From Asticcacaulis sp. SL142 (GTDB lineage: Bacteria; Pseudomonadota; Alphaproteobacteria; Caulobacterales; Caulobacteraceae), in the NCBI RefSeq assembly GCF_026625745.1, contig NZ_CP113061.1, positions 1,513,501-1,577,500 on the forward strand: 64,000 nucleotides of DNA, given 5' to 3'. The notes under the pieces were generated by a model. The model saw only the letters and a program-made list of their open reading frames with translations, did no database searches and was not told where the DNA came from. A program made the translations under genes and the position numbers. Below, one piece after another: positions 27,867 to 36,279 of the stretch (within the stretch, counting starts at the first letter, position 1; every line of letters begins with the position of its first letter).

Positions 27867-29960
27867 ATGTTCAAATCCTCCCTGCGGGCGACCGCTTCTG
27901 TCCTCATTCTGTCCAGCCTGACCTTCGCCCTGCCCGCCGCCGCCGATGATGCGGCGGATGCTGACGCAGGCGACGTGCGTGAAGTCATCGTCATGGGCAA
28001 ACGCGTTATCCGCGAGTCCGCCGGTGCCACCGGCCTTGACCTGAGTTTGCGCGAGACGCCTCAGTCAGTGACCGTGATCAGCGCCCAGCAGATGAAAGAT
28101 TTCGCGCTGACCGAAGCCAACCAACTGCTGGCCACCCTGCCCGGCATCAATGTGGAAGCGTCAGAAACCGACCGCACATATTATAATTCGCGCGGCTTTG
28201 ACGTCGTGAATTTTCAGGTCGATGGCGTAGGTCAGCCGCTGGACTGGGGGCTGCAAACCGGCGCGCTGGATGTCGCCATCTATGAGCGCATCGAATCGGT
28301 CAGAGGGGCCAACGGCATGATGACCGGCACCGGCAACCCGTCAGCCACGATCAACTATATCCGTAAGCGACCCACAGAGGATTTCCGCGGCAACCTTTCC
28401 GCCAGCTATGGCACCTGGGATAATCTGCGCCTGACCGGTGATGTCTCCGGCCCGCTCAATGCCGATGGAACCGTCCGTGGCCGTTTCGTCTACGCCAATA
28501 GCGATTCTGAATCCTATCTTGATTACTACGGCGTCAATCGTAACGTCTTTTACGGCGTTCTGACCTGGGACATCACTGAAAAGCTCAACGCCACCGTCGG
28601 TCACTCCAAACAGGATAATCTGGCGACCGGCAACAACTGGGGCGCCTTGCCTCTGGTCTATACGGATGGCACCCCGATCAATTACGACGTATCGGCCAAT
28701 AGCTCAGCGCCGTGGACCTACTGGGACACGCACAATGCCGTCACGTTCAGCGAGTTGTCCTACGCCTTTGACAATGGCTGGACCATCAAGGGCGTCTATA
28801 CCTACAAAGACCTGAGCGACGAAGCCAAACTGGTCTATGCCTATAACTATCCTGACAAAACGACCGGTCTGGGCGTGGCGGCAGCCGCCGGTTATTATCC
28901 GTCGAACTGGGAGCAGCACCTGTTCGATGTGGTGGCCAATGGGTCGGTTTCCCTGTTCGGGCGCGAGCATCAGGTGGTCTTGGGCTTAAATACGGTCAAG
29001 AGCGACACTGACCGATGGGCGGGGGCATCCGCAGCGTTTGCTTATCCGGCCTATCAGGGGGCGAACATCATTGCCCCGTCTGAACCTGTGTTCGCCACAC
29101 CCTATCAGGCTGCGGACGTCACGGATGAACTGGTGCGCGCCTATGCCGCCATTCATCTGAACCTCACCGACCGCCTTAAGGGCATCGTCGGCCTCAACAG
29201 CATCGACCTTAAGACGGACGGCGTCTCTTACGGTGTTTCTCAGGATCGCGATGAAAAGAAGGTCAGCCCCTATGTGGGCGTTGTCTATGATGTGAACACC
29301 AATGTCTCGCTTTACGCCAGCTACAGCGACATCTTCAACCCGCAGGCGGAAGTCGACATCAATCGCAACCGCCTGCCGTCAGCCCAGGGCAAAAGCTATG
29401 AAGCCGGGGTAAAGTCTGAGTGGTTCGAAAACCGCCTCTATGCGACCGCGTCGGTCTTCAAGTCGGAACAGAGCGATCTGGCTGAATTCATAGGCTATAT
29501 CCCGAACACATGGGATTCTTATTACGAAGGCATCGACACGATCGTCAAGGGCTATGAGTTTGAAGTCTCCGGCAAGATCACCCCGAACTGGAGCCTGAAC
29601 GGCGGCTGGACCGATCTGTCGATCGAAGACTCTGATGGCAATGATGCGCGGGTATATCTGCCGCGTCAGTCGCTGAAGATCGCCACCACCTATAGTCTGC
29701 CTGAATACCGTGATCTGAAACTGGGCGGTTCGCTCCGCTGGCAAAGCGACACCGAAACCACCGCCCTGACCACCGTTATTGAGCAGGAAGCCTACAGCGT
29801 CGTTGATTTGTTCGGCAGTTTGAAAGTCACCGATAAGGTGCGCGCCTCACTGAACATCAAAAACGCCTTTGATGAAAAATATTGGGGTGGCCTGCGCTGG
29901 GGTCAGTCCTTCTACGCCGCGCCACGCAGCGCGATGGTCACCCTCGACTACACGTTCTAA
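27867..29960 (+). CDS. TonB-dependent siderophore receptor
   Basis: A 697-residue outer-membrane receptor for ferric siderophores. It has a signal peptide (MFKSSLRATASVLILSSLTF, ALPAAA end), then a TonB-box-like EVIVMGKR, the plug domain (LRETPQSVTVISAQQMKDF, RGFDVVNFQVDGV, ERIESVRGANGMMTGTGNPS) and a 22-strand barrel with receptor signatures (YASYSDIFNPQ, KSYEAGVKSEWF). The C terminus ends VTLDYTF with the required aromatic. The plug sequence is of the FhuE/FpvA/FoxA type. No N-terminal signalling (STN) domain is present, so regulation is not by surface signalling. It sits with the PepSY gene upstream and ends in a strong terminator. Confidence 0.94.
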   Translation: MFKSSLRATASVLILSSLTFALPAAADDAADADAGDVREVIVMGKRVIRESAGATGLDLSLRETPQSVTVISAQQMKDFALTEANQLLATLPGINVEASETDRTYYNSRGFDVVNFQVDGVGQPLDWGLQTGALDVAIYERIESVRGANGMMTGTGNPSATINYIRKRPTEDFRGNLSASYGTWDNLRLTGDVSGPLNADGTVRGRFVYANSDSESYLDYYGVNRNVFYGVLTWDITEKLNATVGHSKQDNLATGNNWGALPLVYTDGTPINYDVSANSSAPWTYWDTHNAVTFSELSYAFDNGWTIKGVYTYKDLSDEAKLVYAYNYPDKTTGLGVAAAAGYYPSNWEQHLFDVVANGSVSLFGREHQVVLGLNTVKSDTDRWAGASAAFAYPAYQGANIIAPSEPVFATPYQAADVTDELVRAYAAIHLNLTDRLKGIVGLNSIDLKTDGVSYGVSQDRDEKKVSPYVGVVYDVNTNVSLYASYSDIFNPQAEVDINRNRLPSAQGKSYEAGVKSEWFENRLYATASVFKSEQSDLAEFIGYIPNTWDSYYEGIDTIVKGYEFEVSGKITPNWSLNGGWTDLSIEDSDGNDARVYLPRQSLKIATTYSLPEYRDLKLGGSLRWQSDTETTALTTVIEQEAYSVVDLFGSLKVTDKVRASLNIKNAFDEKYWGGLRWGQSFYAAPRSAMVTLDYTF

Positions 29961-29988
29961 GATTTAGTCGGGCTAAGACGAGCACAAT

Positions 29989-30026
29989 GAAAAGGCCGGA
30001 GCATTTATGATGCTCCGGCCTTTTTT
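29989..30026 (+). terminator. Rho-independent terminator of the siderophore receptor gene
   Basis: Hairpin AAAAGGCCGGAGCAT, loop TTATG, ATGCTCCGGCC, then six T. The A run on the other side makes it usable from both strands. Confidence 0.92.
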
Positions 30027-30035
30027 GTATCAAAG

Positions 30036-30066
30036 AAAAGCCCCTCCGCCAGAAGCGAAGGGGCTT
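30036..30066 (-). terminator. Rho-independent terminator of the minus-strand TonB receptor gene
   Basis: Read on the minus strand: GCCCCTTCGC, loop TTCTG, GCGGAGGGGC, then TTTTC. It begins 23 bases after the stop of the receptor gene at 30089. Confidence 0.85.
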
Positions 30067-30088
30067 AAATTTATCCAGATCAGCTATC

Positions 30089-32734
30089 TTAGAACTGGGT
30101 CGACAGGCTGACCGAGACGCTTTGGCCGATATCGTAGTTGTTGATATTCACGCGGCCATTGCGCTCCTGGTACTCTTCGTATTCGGTGCCGAGCAGGTTG
30201 CGGATTTCAACCCCAAAGTTCAGTTCCTGACCGAAGGCATCAAAGCCCTTACGGTAGGTGAAGTCGAGCATAGCACCCGGCTCCTGAATGTAGTCAGGAT
30301 AGCCCGGCTTACCACGCGCCGAGACGCGCTCGGAGACGTAGGTCAGCAGAAGTGTAGCTTGTGACTTGGCTTCCACGTCGTTCCAACCGAACTGAAGGTT
30401 AGCGACATGCTCCGACTGCCCCTGAAGGCGCGAGCCGTCGATGATGTAGTTGGTGGCCGGTGTCGGCTGACCCTGGTTAGCCGCGGTGTAGACTACATCA
30501 CCCGACTTTGCCTGAACCTCTGAGTCCGTCCAGGTGTAGTTGGCCGCAACCAACCATTTCTTGGAGGCGAACCATGCGCCTTCGACCGGTGAGTCGAACT
30601 CGCCCTTATAGTCGAATTCCAGACCCATCAGCGTGGCTTTAGGCGCGTTGATGTAGGACTGCTGGCCTTCGCCGGAACCGGTATCCAGGATGACGGCTTC
30701 AACCGGCTTTTCGATGTCCTTATAGAACAGGCCTGCGGTGATATATTGGCCGGCGTCGTAGTACCACTCATAACGGGCATCGAAATTGGTGATTTCGGTA
30801 TCGGTCAGATAGGGGTTACCGACAAACAAGCGATCCTGCTCAGGATCAAGATAGACCTGCGGGGCCAGTTCACGGAACTGCGGACGACCGATGGTCTTGG
30901 AGATACCGCCGCGAACCTGCATATCATCCGCGAAGTTCCAGGTCACCGTCGCCGATGGCAGGACATATTCTTCCTTGAGCGGCTGAATAGGTGTTGGCGT
31001 CGCCCCCGAGGTAAACAGGTTGATCGCGGTTATGCGCTGTTTGGCCGATTCAAAACGTAAGCCCGCCGCTAAGCGCACCAGCGGAATGATCTCGACATCA
31101 ACCTTAGCGAATGCCGCGTTGACGAACAGACCGCCTTCATAGGCCGCCGCCCCGTCGCCGCCGGTGACTTCGGTCAACACCAGACGATCCGGCGAGATGT
31201 TGAAGTCGGACAGCAGGAAGTCAACACGGGTATATTGCACCGGGGTCGGCAGGGTGTTGTTTGGTGTCAGGAAGCTGAACTGACGCGTCCAGGAGTCACG
31301 TTTGTTTTCAAGAATATCAAACCCGCCGGTCAGTGTACCGTCACGGCCTTCACCGAGCGAGAAGTCGTAATCGAGGCTGGCACCGGCGCTCTTGACCTTA
31401 TCGTTCAGTTCCGAGAAGTCGGTACGATTGCGATAGCGCGAGGCGTCATGATACCAACGGCCTTCGAGTCCAACCCCGTAAGTGATTGACTTTTCATATG
31501 GTACGTCACGCTCGGTTTGAGCATAGGATGCGCGCCAGTTCAATGACAGCTTATCGGTCAGGTCAGACGTACCATTCAACTGGGTGGAGAACAGTTGACG
31601 CTCATACCATCCGGTTTGTTCACGGCGCCGTTCATCACCGTTAGCTCCGTCGCTACCTTCGCGGACCTGAGTACGCTTGGTGGTGTTGCGGATGAACAGG
31701 TTGGTCCACTGCACCGAATGTTTATCCATGCGGTAGCCCAGACCAAACAGGCCGTTCAGGCTGACATTGTTTTCCGATGTCTCATATTCGTAATCGTCAT
31801 AAACAGCCAGCTTATCGAGATCGTTCACGGCAGTCTGCTGGATACCGTTGCGGACTTTCCAGCTATTGGAAAAATCAACCAGACCGATCACGCCCAGTTC
31901 GCCCGTCGCAACATCAAAGCTGCGGCCACCAACCACGTTAAAGCTGAAATTGGCAGGCAGTGTGTCGGTTTCCTGAATGAGGTTCAGGGGCGCGTTGACA
32001 AAGTCCTGACCGATCTTTTGCAGTTCCAAATCGGTGAAATTGCCTTGTGTGACCTGCTTGCCGGTAGCGATGGCCTGACGCAGGCGCAAAGGCAGCTTGC
32101 GCGTGCCATCGTCAAAGCCGAGCCCATCACTGTCAGAACCGTAGTGGGTAAAGGCATGCTGACCCGTAGTTTCGGTGTTGCCGCCGGTGCTGAGGCTTAA
32201 GGACAGGAAGGGTTCAGCCGGGGTCGTAACCGTCTTCAGATCGACCACGCCGCCACCGAATTCAGCCCAGAGTTCAGCAGAATGGGTCTTCTGCACTGAC
32301 AGACGGCTCAGGATGGAAGACGGGAACAGATCGAGCGGCACAACACGCTGAAGCGGCTCAGGCGACGGCAAGGGCGACCCGTTCAGAAGCGCTGATGAAT
32401 AGCGCTCGCCCAGACCACGCACATAAACGAAACGGCCTTCGACCAGCGACAGGCCGGTCACGCGAGTAAGGGCAGTGGCTGCCGAGTCATCGCCGGTACG
32501 CTTTAGGTCTTCCGAGGTCATAATGGCGGTGACTTCGGCGGTACGGCGCATGGAATTGGGCACGAACTTGCCCTTTACCGTCACTTCGGTAATGGGCTCT
32601 TCGGCAGAGTCAGTAACTTCAGGCACCACGTCCGATTGGGTGGTCGCGGTGGCATCCTGGGCCATCACACTCATGGGCGCGGCCAATGCCGTCGTCGCCA
32701 TAAGCAGAGCCAGGGAAAGGGTTGTGGGCTTCAT
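30089..32734 (-). CDS. TonB-dependent receptor, large, paired with a beta-helix lipoprotein
   Basis: An 881-residue outer-membrane protein. Signal peptide MKPTTLSLALLMATTALAA, a TonB-box-like EPITEVTVKGKF, plug domain (ALTRVTGLSLVEGRFVYVRG, SPLPSPEPLQRVVPLDLFPS) and a long barrel ending SVSVSLSTQF. The plug has the RGLGERYSSALLNG pattern seen in receptors of Caulobacter- and Sphingomonas-like bacteria whose substrates are not iron. The ATG at 32734 is chosen for its signal peptide; the frame is open to 32803. The lipoprotein gene lies 87 bases upstream on the same strand with a hairpin terminator between, so the two are probably co-regulated with less receptor than lipoprotein. Substrate unknown; uptake of phosphate-containing or polymer-derived compounds is possible. 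Confidence 0.92.
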   Translation of the reverse strand: MKPTTLSLALLMATTALAAPMSVMAQDATATTQSDVVPEVTDSAEEPITEVTVKGKFVPNSMRRTAEVTAIMTSEDLKRTGDDSAATALTRVTGLSLVEGRFVYVRGLGERYSSALLNGSPLPSPEPLQRVVPLDLFPSSILSRLSVQKTHSAELWAEFGGGVVDLKTVTTPAEPFLSLSLSTGGNTETTGQHAFTHYGSDSDGLGFDDGTRKLPLRLRQAIATGKQVTQGNFTDLELQKIGQDFVNAPLNLIQETDTLPANFSFNVVGGRSFDVATGELGVIGLVDFSNSWKVRNGIQQTAVNDLDKLAVYDDYEYETSENNVSLNGLFGLGYRMDKHSVQWTNLFIRNTTKRTQVREGSDGANGDERRREQTGWYERQLFSTQLNGTSDLTDKLSLNWRASYAQTERDVPYEKSITYGVGLEGRWYHDASRYRNRTDFSELNDKVKSAGASLDYDFSLGEGRDGTLTGGFDILENKRDSWTRQFSFLTPNNTLPTPVQYTRVDFLLSDFNISPDRLVLTEVTGGDGAAAYEGGLFVNAAFAKVDVEIIPLVRLAAGLRFESAKQRITAINLFTSGATPTPIQPLKEEYVLPSATVTWNFADDMQVRGGISKTIGRPQFRELAPQVYLDPEQDRLFVGNPYLTDTEITNFDARYEWYYDAGQYITAGLFYKDIEKPVEAVILDTGSGEGQQSYINAPKATLMGLEFDYKGEFDSPVEGAWFASKKWLVAANYTWTDSEVQAKSGDVVYTAANQGQPTPATNYIIDGSRLQGQSEHVANLQFGWNDVEAKSQATLLLTYVSERVSARGKPGYPDYIQEPGAMLDFTYRKGFDAFGQELNFGVEIRNLLGTEYEEYQERNGRVNINNYDIGQSVSVSLSTQF

Positions 32735-32763
32735 GTGATCAAACCTTTGCTGATCAAAAAAGG

Positions 32764-32798
32764 AAAAAGGGCGTCGGGCCATAGCCGGCCTGACGCCC
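32764..32798 (-). terminator. Internal terminator between lipoprotein and receptor genes
   Basis: On the minus strand: GGGCGTC, AGGCCGGCTATGGCC as inner stem-loop, GACGCCC, then TTTTTCC. It would end most lipoprotein transcripts before the receptor gene, with readthrough giving a lower receptor level. Confidence 0.82.
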
Positions 32799-32821
32799 CG
32801 CATCAGGCGCTTATACTTTGA

Positions 32822-34321
32822 TTAGCAAGGGTTGCTGTCCAGACCGCAAGACCAGCCCTTCCACCAGTTGTCATTGGCATCCTTGACGGCACCGATATAG
32901 GTGGTCGTCGAGAAGGTGGCAGAGACGCTGGTCAGAGCCGTGCCGGTGACCGGGGTCACAGCCGCTTCATTGGCACCGTTGACAAAATCAGCCAATGTGG
33001 AGGTTCCGGCGGAAGTTACGTTGGAACCTGCGTTGAAAATGGAAGCCGTGTTGACCGTATTGTTGAGAGCTGCAGTAGAGCTAAACGAACCGAAAGGTGA
33101 AGCAAAGCCCGACATATATACCGAGTTGAAGCTCGGAGCCGCAGACGCTGTGGCGGCAGCTATCATGTTGATGCCAAAAGCTGAGGTCGAAGACGTATTA
33201 TGAATAACGGAGTTTACCATCGCAAGGTCGGTACCTGAGTTCAACTCAATACCCATCGAGGCAACTGACGAACGACGTATAATCGTAGCGTTGGCAATCT
33301 TAGGCGTCGAAATCAGAGCAGCGTTACCGGCGCTCGACATTTCAAACAGACGGTCACCGCCGTTATCGCGTTGCTTGATGATCAGGAATTGCAAGGCACC
33401 GGAGTAGCCGTTGTCAGTATCCAGGCTGTCGTCATCGTTGCCGGTCAGGATGATGTGCTTCAGGTTGACCGTGCCGCCGAACATTTCCATGCCGTCGTCG
33501 GACGAGTTGTGAACCTGAACATACTCAACTGTAGTACCCGAACCGACACCGGCGAAGGTAATGCCGTTCAGTTCCTTGGCGGGCAGAACTTCAAAGCCCG
33601 AATGTTGCACGCGAACGTACTTCAGGATACCGGAGTTGTCGTTAGCTGTGTTGCCGCCGTAGAAAGCGTTGGTGCCTTCGACCTGACCTTCGGAACAGGC
33701 AACGTTCGGCGGGGTCACGCCGGATGGACAGACGTTGGTCGGTGCGCGACCGGCGATGACCAGACCACCCCATTGACCGATGGCGTTGGCGCCTGCAGTG
33801 CCTTCAATGCCTTGCTTGGAGGTGAAGATAATCGGTTCAGCGGCGGTACCCGAGGCGAAGATTTGCGAACCGCGGCTGATGATCAGGTAGTCAAGACCGG
33901 CCGAGCCGAAGATCTTCACGCCCGGCGCGATGGTCAGAGTGCCTTTGGAACCGGCCAAAGGGGCGGCTGGGTTAGCGCCGAGATCGTCACCGACCTGAAC
34001 GCGACCGTTGATGGAGTAAACAGCGCCAGCAACCTTATTCAGAACCAGATCACCGGTGATCAGGTTTGGCAACTGACAGGCGCGCAAGGTGTTGTTGGCG
34101 ACCAGGCCACCATCGAGCAGGCCGGCCGGGCAGGCAGTAGCCGGCGTACCATTGCCCGGCGTTGAGCTGCTGCTCGAAGACGATGAACCGCCGCCGACCA
34201 ATATGCCTTCGCCAGGGGAAGCCACGCCGTCAGCACCACCGCAGGCGGCCAGCGTCAGGGCTACGCCGAGGGCAGCGCCACCGGTCATGAGCGCGATACG
34301 GAATTTTCTGGATTTGATCAT
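32822..34321 (-). CDS. Secreted beta-helix lipoprotein
   Basis: A 499-residue lipoprotein. It starts MIKSRKFRIALMTGG, has the lipobox TLAACGG (Cys at about 27), and a low-complexity Gly/Ser linker ([16 protein letters not shown]). The body shows the repeating short strands and Asn/Asp-rich turns of a right-handed parallel beta-helix (LTIAPGVKIFGSAG, IEGTAGANAIGQWGGLVIAG, LNGITFAGVGSGTTVEYVQV, LKHIILTGNDDDSLDTDNGY). The end is WWKGWSCGLDSNPC, with a likely disulphide. The start at 34321 has GGAGA before it. Such proteins are encoded beside TonB receptors; the phosphate-starvation lipoprotein ElpS of Caulobacter is a possible relative in role, but I cannot confirm homology. It is first in a unit with the receptor gene downstream. 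Confidence 0.82.
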   Translation of the reverse strand: MIKSRKFRIALMTGGAALGVALTLAACGGADGVASPGEGILVGGGSSSSSSSSTPGNGTPATACPAGLLDGGLVANNTLRACQLPNLITGDLVLNKVAGAVYSINGRVQVGDDLGANPAAPLAGSKGTLTIAPGVKIFGSAGLDYLIISRGSQIFASGTAAEPIIFTSKQGIEGTAGANAIGQWGGLVIAGRAPTNVCPSGVTPPNVACSEGQVEGTNAFYGGNTANDNSGILKYVRVQHSGFEVLPAKELNGITFAGVGSGTTVEYVQVHNSSDDGMEMFGGTVNLKHIILTGNDDDSLDTDNGYSGALQFLIIKQRDNGGDRLFEMSSAGNAALISTPKIANATIIRRSSVASMGIELNSGTDLAMVNSVIHNTSSTSAFGINMIAAATASAAPSFNSVYMSGFASPFGSFSSTAALNNTVNTASIFNAGSNVTSAGTSTLADFVNGANEAAVTPVTGTALTSVSATFSTTTYIGAVKDANDNWWKGWSCGLDSNPC

Positions 34322-34405
34322 GTCTTTGTCTCCAACGTTTGACAGGCGTCGAAGAGCGAAGACCGCTCTCCCCCACAACAAAGGTCGTTTTTGCCTTAAG
34401 AGGGG

Positions 34406-34450
34406 CTTATAGGGGCGCTATATGACAGAACCGGCATGAACATGTGACAG
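34406..34450 (-). promoter_or_regulatory. Candidate PhoB-type promoter of the lipoprotein gene
   Basis: On the minus strand CTGTCAC (34450-34444) and CTGTCAT (34428-34422) are 22 bases apart, two 11-base units, as in PHO boxes; the middle repeat (TCATGCC) is poor. Ten bases after the second copy comes TATAAG (34411-34406), the place of a -10 element in PhoB-activated promoters. The lipoprotein start is about 85 bases downstream. The remaining bases to the flippase gene at 34651 show nothing else. Confidence 0.42.
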
Positions 34451-34650
34451 ATTTGTGTAAATTGCGACACGGCGGGGGCCGTGGTTCGTTAAGGCCTCGC
34501 CTGTGGCGCACAGACCACACTCAAAGCCGGTAGGGAAATCCTAATGGCTTATAACTATGGTAATAATCGACGCGCGCCTTGCCCTACGCGCGCGCTGTGT
34601 GCCAATAGCCGGGGCATCTCGCCCGTCAATCTGTACCGCCCGGAAACCTG

Positions 34651-36174
34651 ATGACCGACCAGCCCGCCCCCTCTCCCGGCGATACCCCGACCCCATCCTT
34701 ATCAGGCCGCACCGCCAAGGCCGGGGCTTGGTCGATCAGCGGACGCCTGCTGGCCAAGGTGCTTGATTTCGTTGCGCTGCTTATACTGGCACGCTTTTTG
34801 GGCCCCGCCGATTTCGGGCTGGTCGCTATGGCCATGACGTCGGTATTCATTGTCGAGACCGTGCTTGACCTGCCGATTACCACGGTTCTGCTGCGCGAAG
34901 ACCATCTGACCGATGACATGTTCAACACGGCCTTTACGCTCGGCCTGATGCGCAGTTTGATTGTGGCGGCGGTGCTGGGGGCGCTGGCCTGGCCCATGTC
35001 GCTGTTTTACAACGAGCCGCGCCTGCTGCCGCTGATTGCGTGTCTGGCGATCTCACCCATTATGCGCGGCCTGATCAGCCCGCGTCTCATCCTGTTTACC
35101 AAGCGCTTTGATTTCAGCAAAAGTTTTATACTGGATGTGGCGTCCAAAAGTGTCTCCCTGATTGTTGTCGCCACGGTGGCCATTTTGACCCGCAGCTACT
35201 GGGCGCTGGCCATCGGCACCATCACCACGGCGGTCGTGTTTGTGTCCCTGACCTATGTGTTTGCGCCCATGAAGCCGTCCCTGACCTTTAAGGAATGGCC
35301 GCGCTTTGCCAATGTCGTTGGCTGGAGCACGCTGACGCAGTTTATCTCGTCCGTGAACTGGCAGATGGACCGGCTGATCCTGCCGCGCTATATCGATCTT
35401 GTGCCCTTTGGCCGATTTACGGCAGCTACCGACATGGTCAACATCCCCTATCAGGCTATTGCTTTACCGACCCTCGGCCCGATTAATGCGGCCTTTGCCA
35501 CCCTTATTCAATCACCCAAAGATCTGAGGGCGGCCTATCTCAAGGCCTCAGCCGGGATACCGATGCTGATCACGCCGGTTTTGCTGTCGCTGGCTATGTT
35601 ATCGACGCCGGTGCTCAATGTACTGTTTGGTGATAAGTGGCTGGAGGCCGCGCCATATCTGACCGCGCTGGCCCTGACGGCGATGATTGTGCTACCGGCG
35701 TTTCCGCTGCCATGTCTGGCGATGGTGCTGAACCGCAACCAGTTTACATCCATGCGCGGGATGGCCGAACTGGCCGTCAAGCTGCCGATCATGTTGTTTG
35801 CCGCCAGCCAGTACGGCGTTTATGGCGCGATTGCCACTCAGGCCATAGCCGCGACCGCCGTGGTTATCTTCTCCATGTTCAGCGTACGCACCCTGATCGG
35901 CCTGAAAATCCGCGACCAGATCGGCGCGTTAGTCCCCTATATGCTGGGCCTTCTTGCGATGGCCGCGACGATTTATGGCCTGAAACCGCTGGTCTGGTTT
36001 GACAAAGGCATATGGCTTGAGGTCATCAGCATTGGATTGGTCGTCGCCCCGGCCCTCATTATATATGCCATTGTGGTCTTTACCGTGTGGGGGCTAGCGG
36101 GCCGTCCCAATACGATTGAGCACACCATCGTCCATAAGGGGCAGGGCATCATCAGGCGTTTATTAAAAAAATAG
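34651..36174 (+). CDS. Polysaccharide flippase, Wzx/MOP family
   Basis: A 507-residue inner-membrane protein with 12-14 predicted helices, of the oligosaccharide/lipopolysaccharide flippase group (Polysacc_synt_3). Family signs are KAGAWSISGRLLAKVLDFVA at the N terminus, ARFLGPADFGLVAMAMTSV, RGLISPRLILFTKRFDFSKS and WQMDRLILPRYIDLVPFGRF. It moves lipid-linked sugar units across the inner membrane for capsule, holdfast or O-antigen. No glycosyltransferase cluster adjoins it, but genes for periplasmic glucan synthesis follow 2 kb away. The ATG at 34651 gives the expected N terminus. A terminator follows directly. Confidence 0.88.
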   Translation: MTDQPAPSPGDTPTPSLSGRTAKAGAWSISGRLLAKVLDFVALLILARFLGPADFGLVAMAMTSVFIVETVLDLPITTVLLREDHLTDDMFNTAFTLGLMRSLIVAAVLGALAWPMSLFYNEPRLLPLIACLAISPIMRGLISPRLILFTKRFDFSKSFILDVASKSVSLIVVATVAILTRSYWALAIGTITTAVVFVSLTYVFAPMKPSLTFKEWPRFANVVGWSTLTQFISSVNWQMDRLILPRYIDLVPFGRFTAATDMVNIPYQAIALPTLGPINAAFATLIQSPKDLRAAYLKASAGIPMLITPVLLSLAMLSTPVLNVLFGDKWLEAAPYLTALALTAMIVLPAFPLPCLAMVLNRNQFTSMRGMAELAVKLPIMLFAASQYGVYGAIATQAIAATAVVIFSMFSVRTLIGLKIRDQIGALVPYMLGLLAMAATIYGLKPLVWFDKGIWLEVISIGLVVAPALIIYAIVVFTVWGLAGRPNTIEHTIVHKGQGIIRRLLKK

Positions 36175-36207
36175 CGCCGCCCCCATAGGAGAGCGGCGCT
36201 TTATTTT
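36173..36207. terminator. Bidirectional terminator between flippase and MFS genes
   Basis: Hairpin AGCGCCGC, loop, GCGGCGCT, with TTATTTTT on the plus side and TTTTTTT on the minus side (from the A run before the flippase stop). It can end both convergent genes. A second GC-rich inverted repeat without a T run lies at about 36221-36251. Confidence 0.88.
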
Positions 36208-36279
36208 TAGTCCCTCGCCGGGCGGCGGCTGCGCCACCTTGGCCGCCGCCTCAATGGCGGCTTGAGTAGTCCTGTCCTG

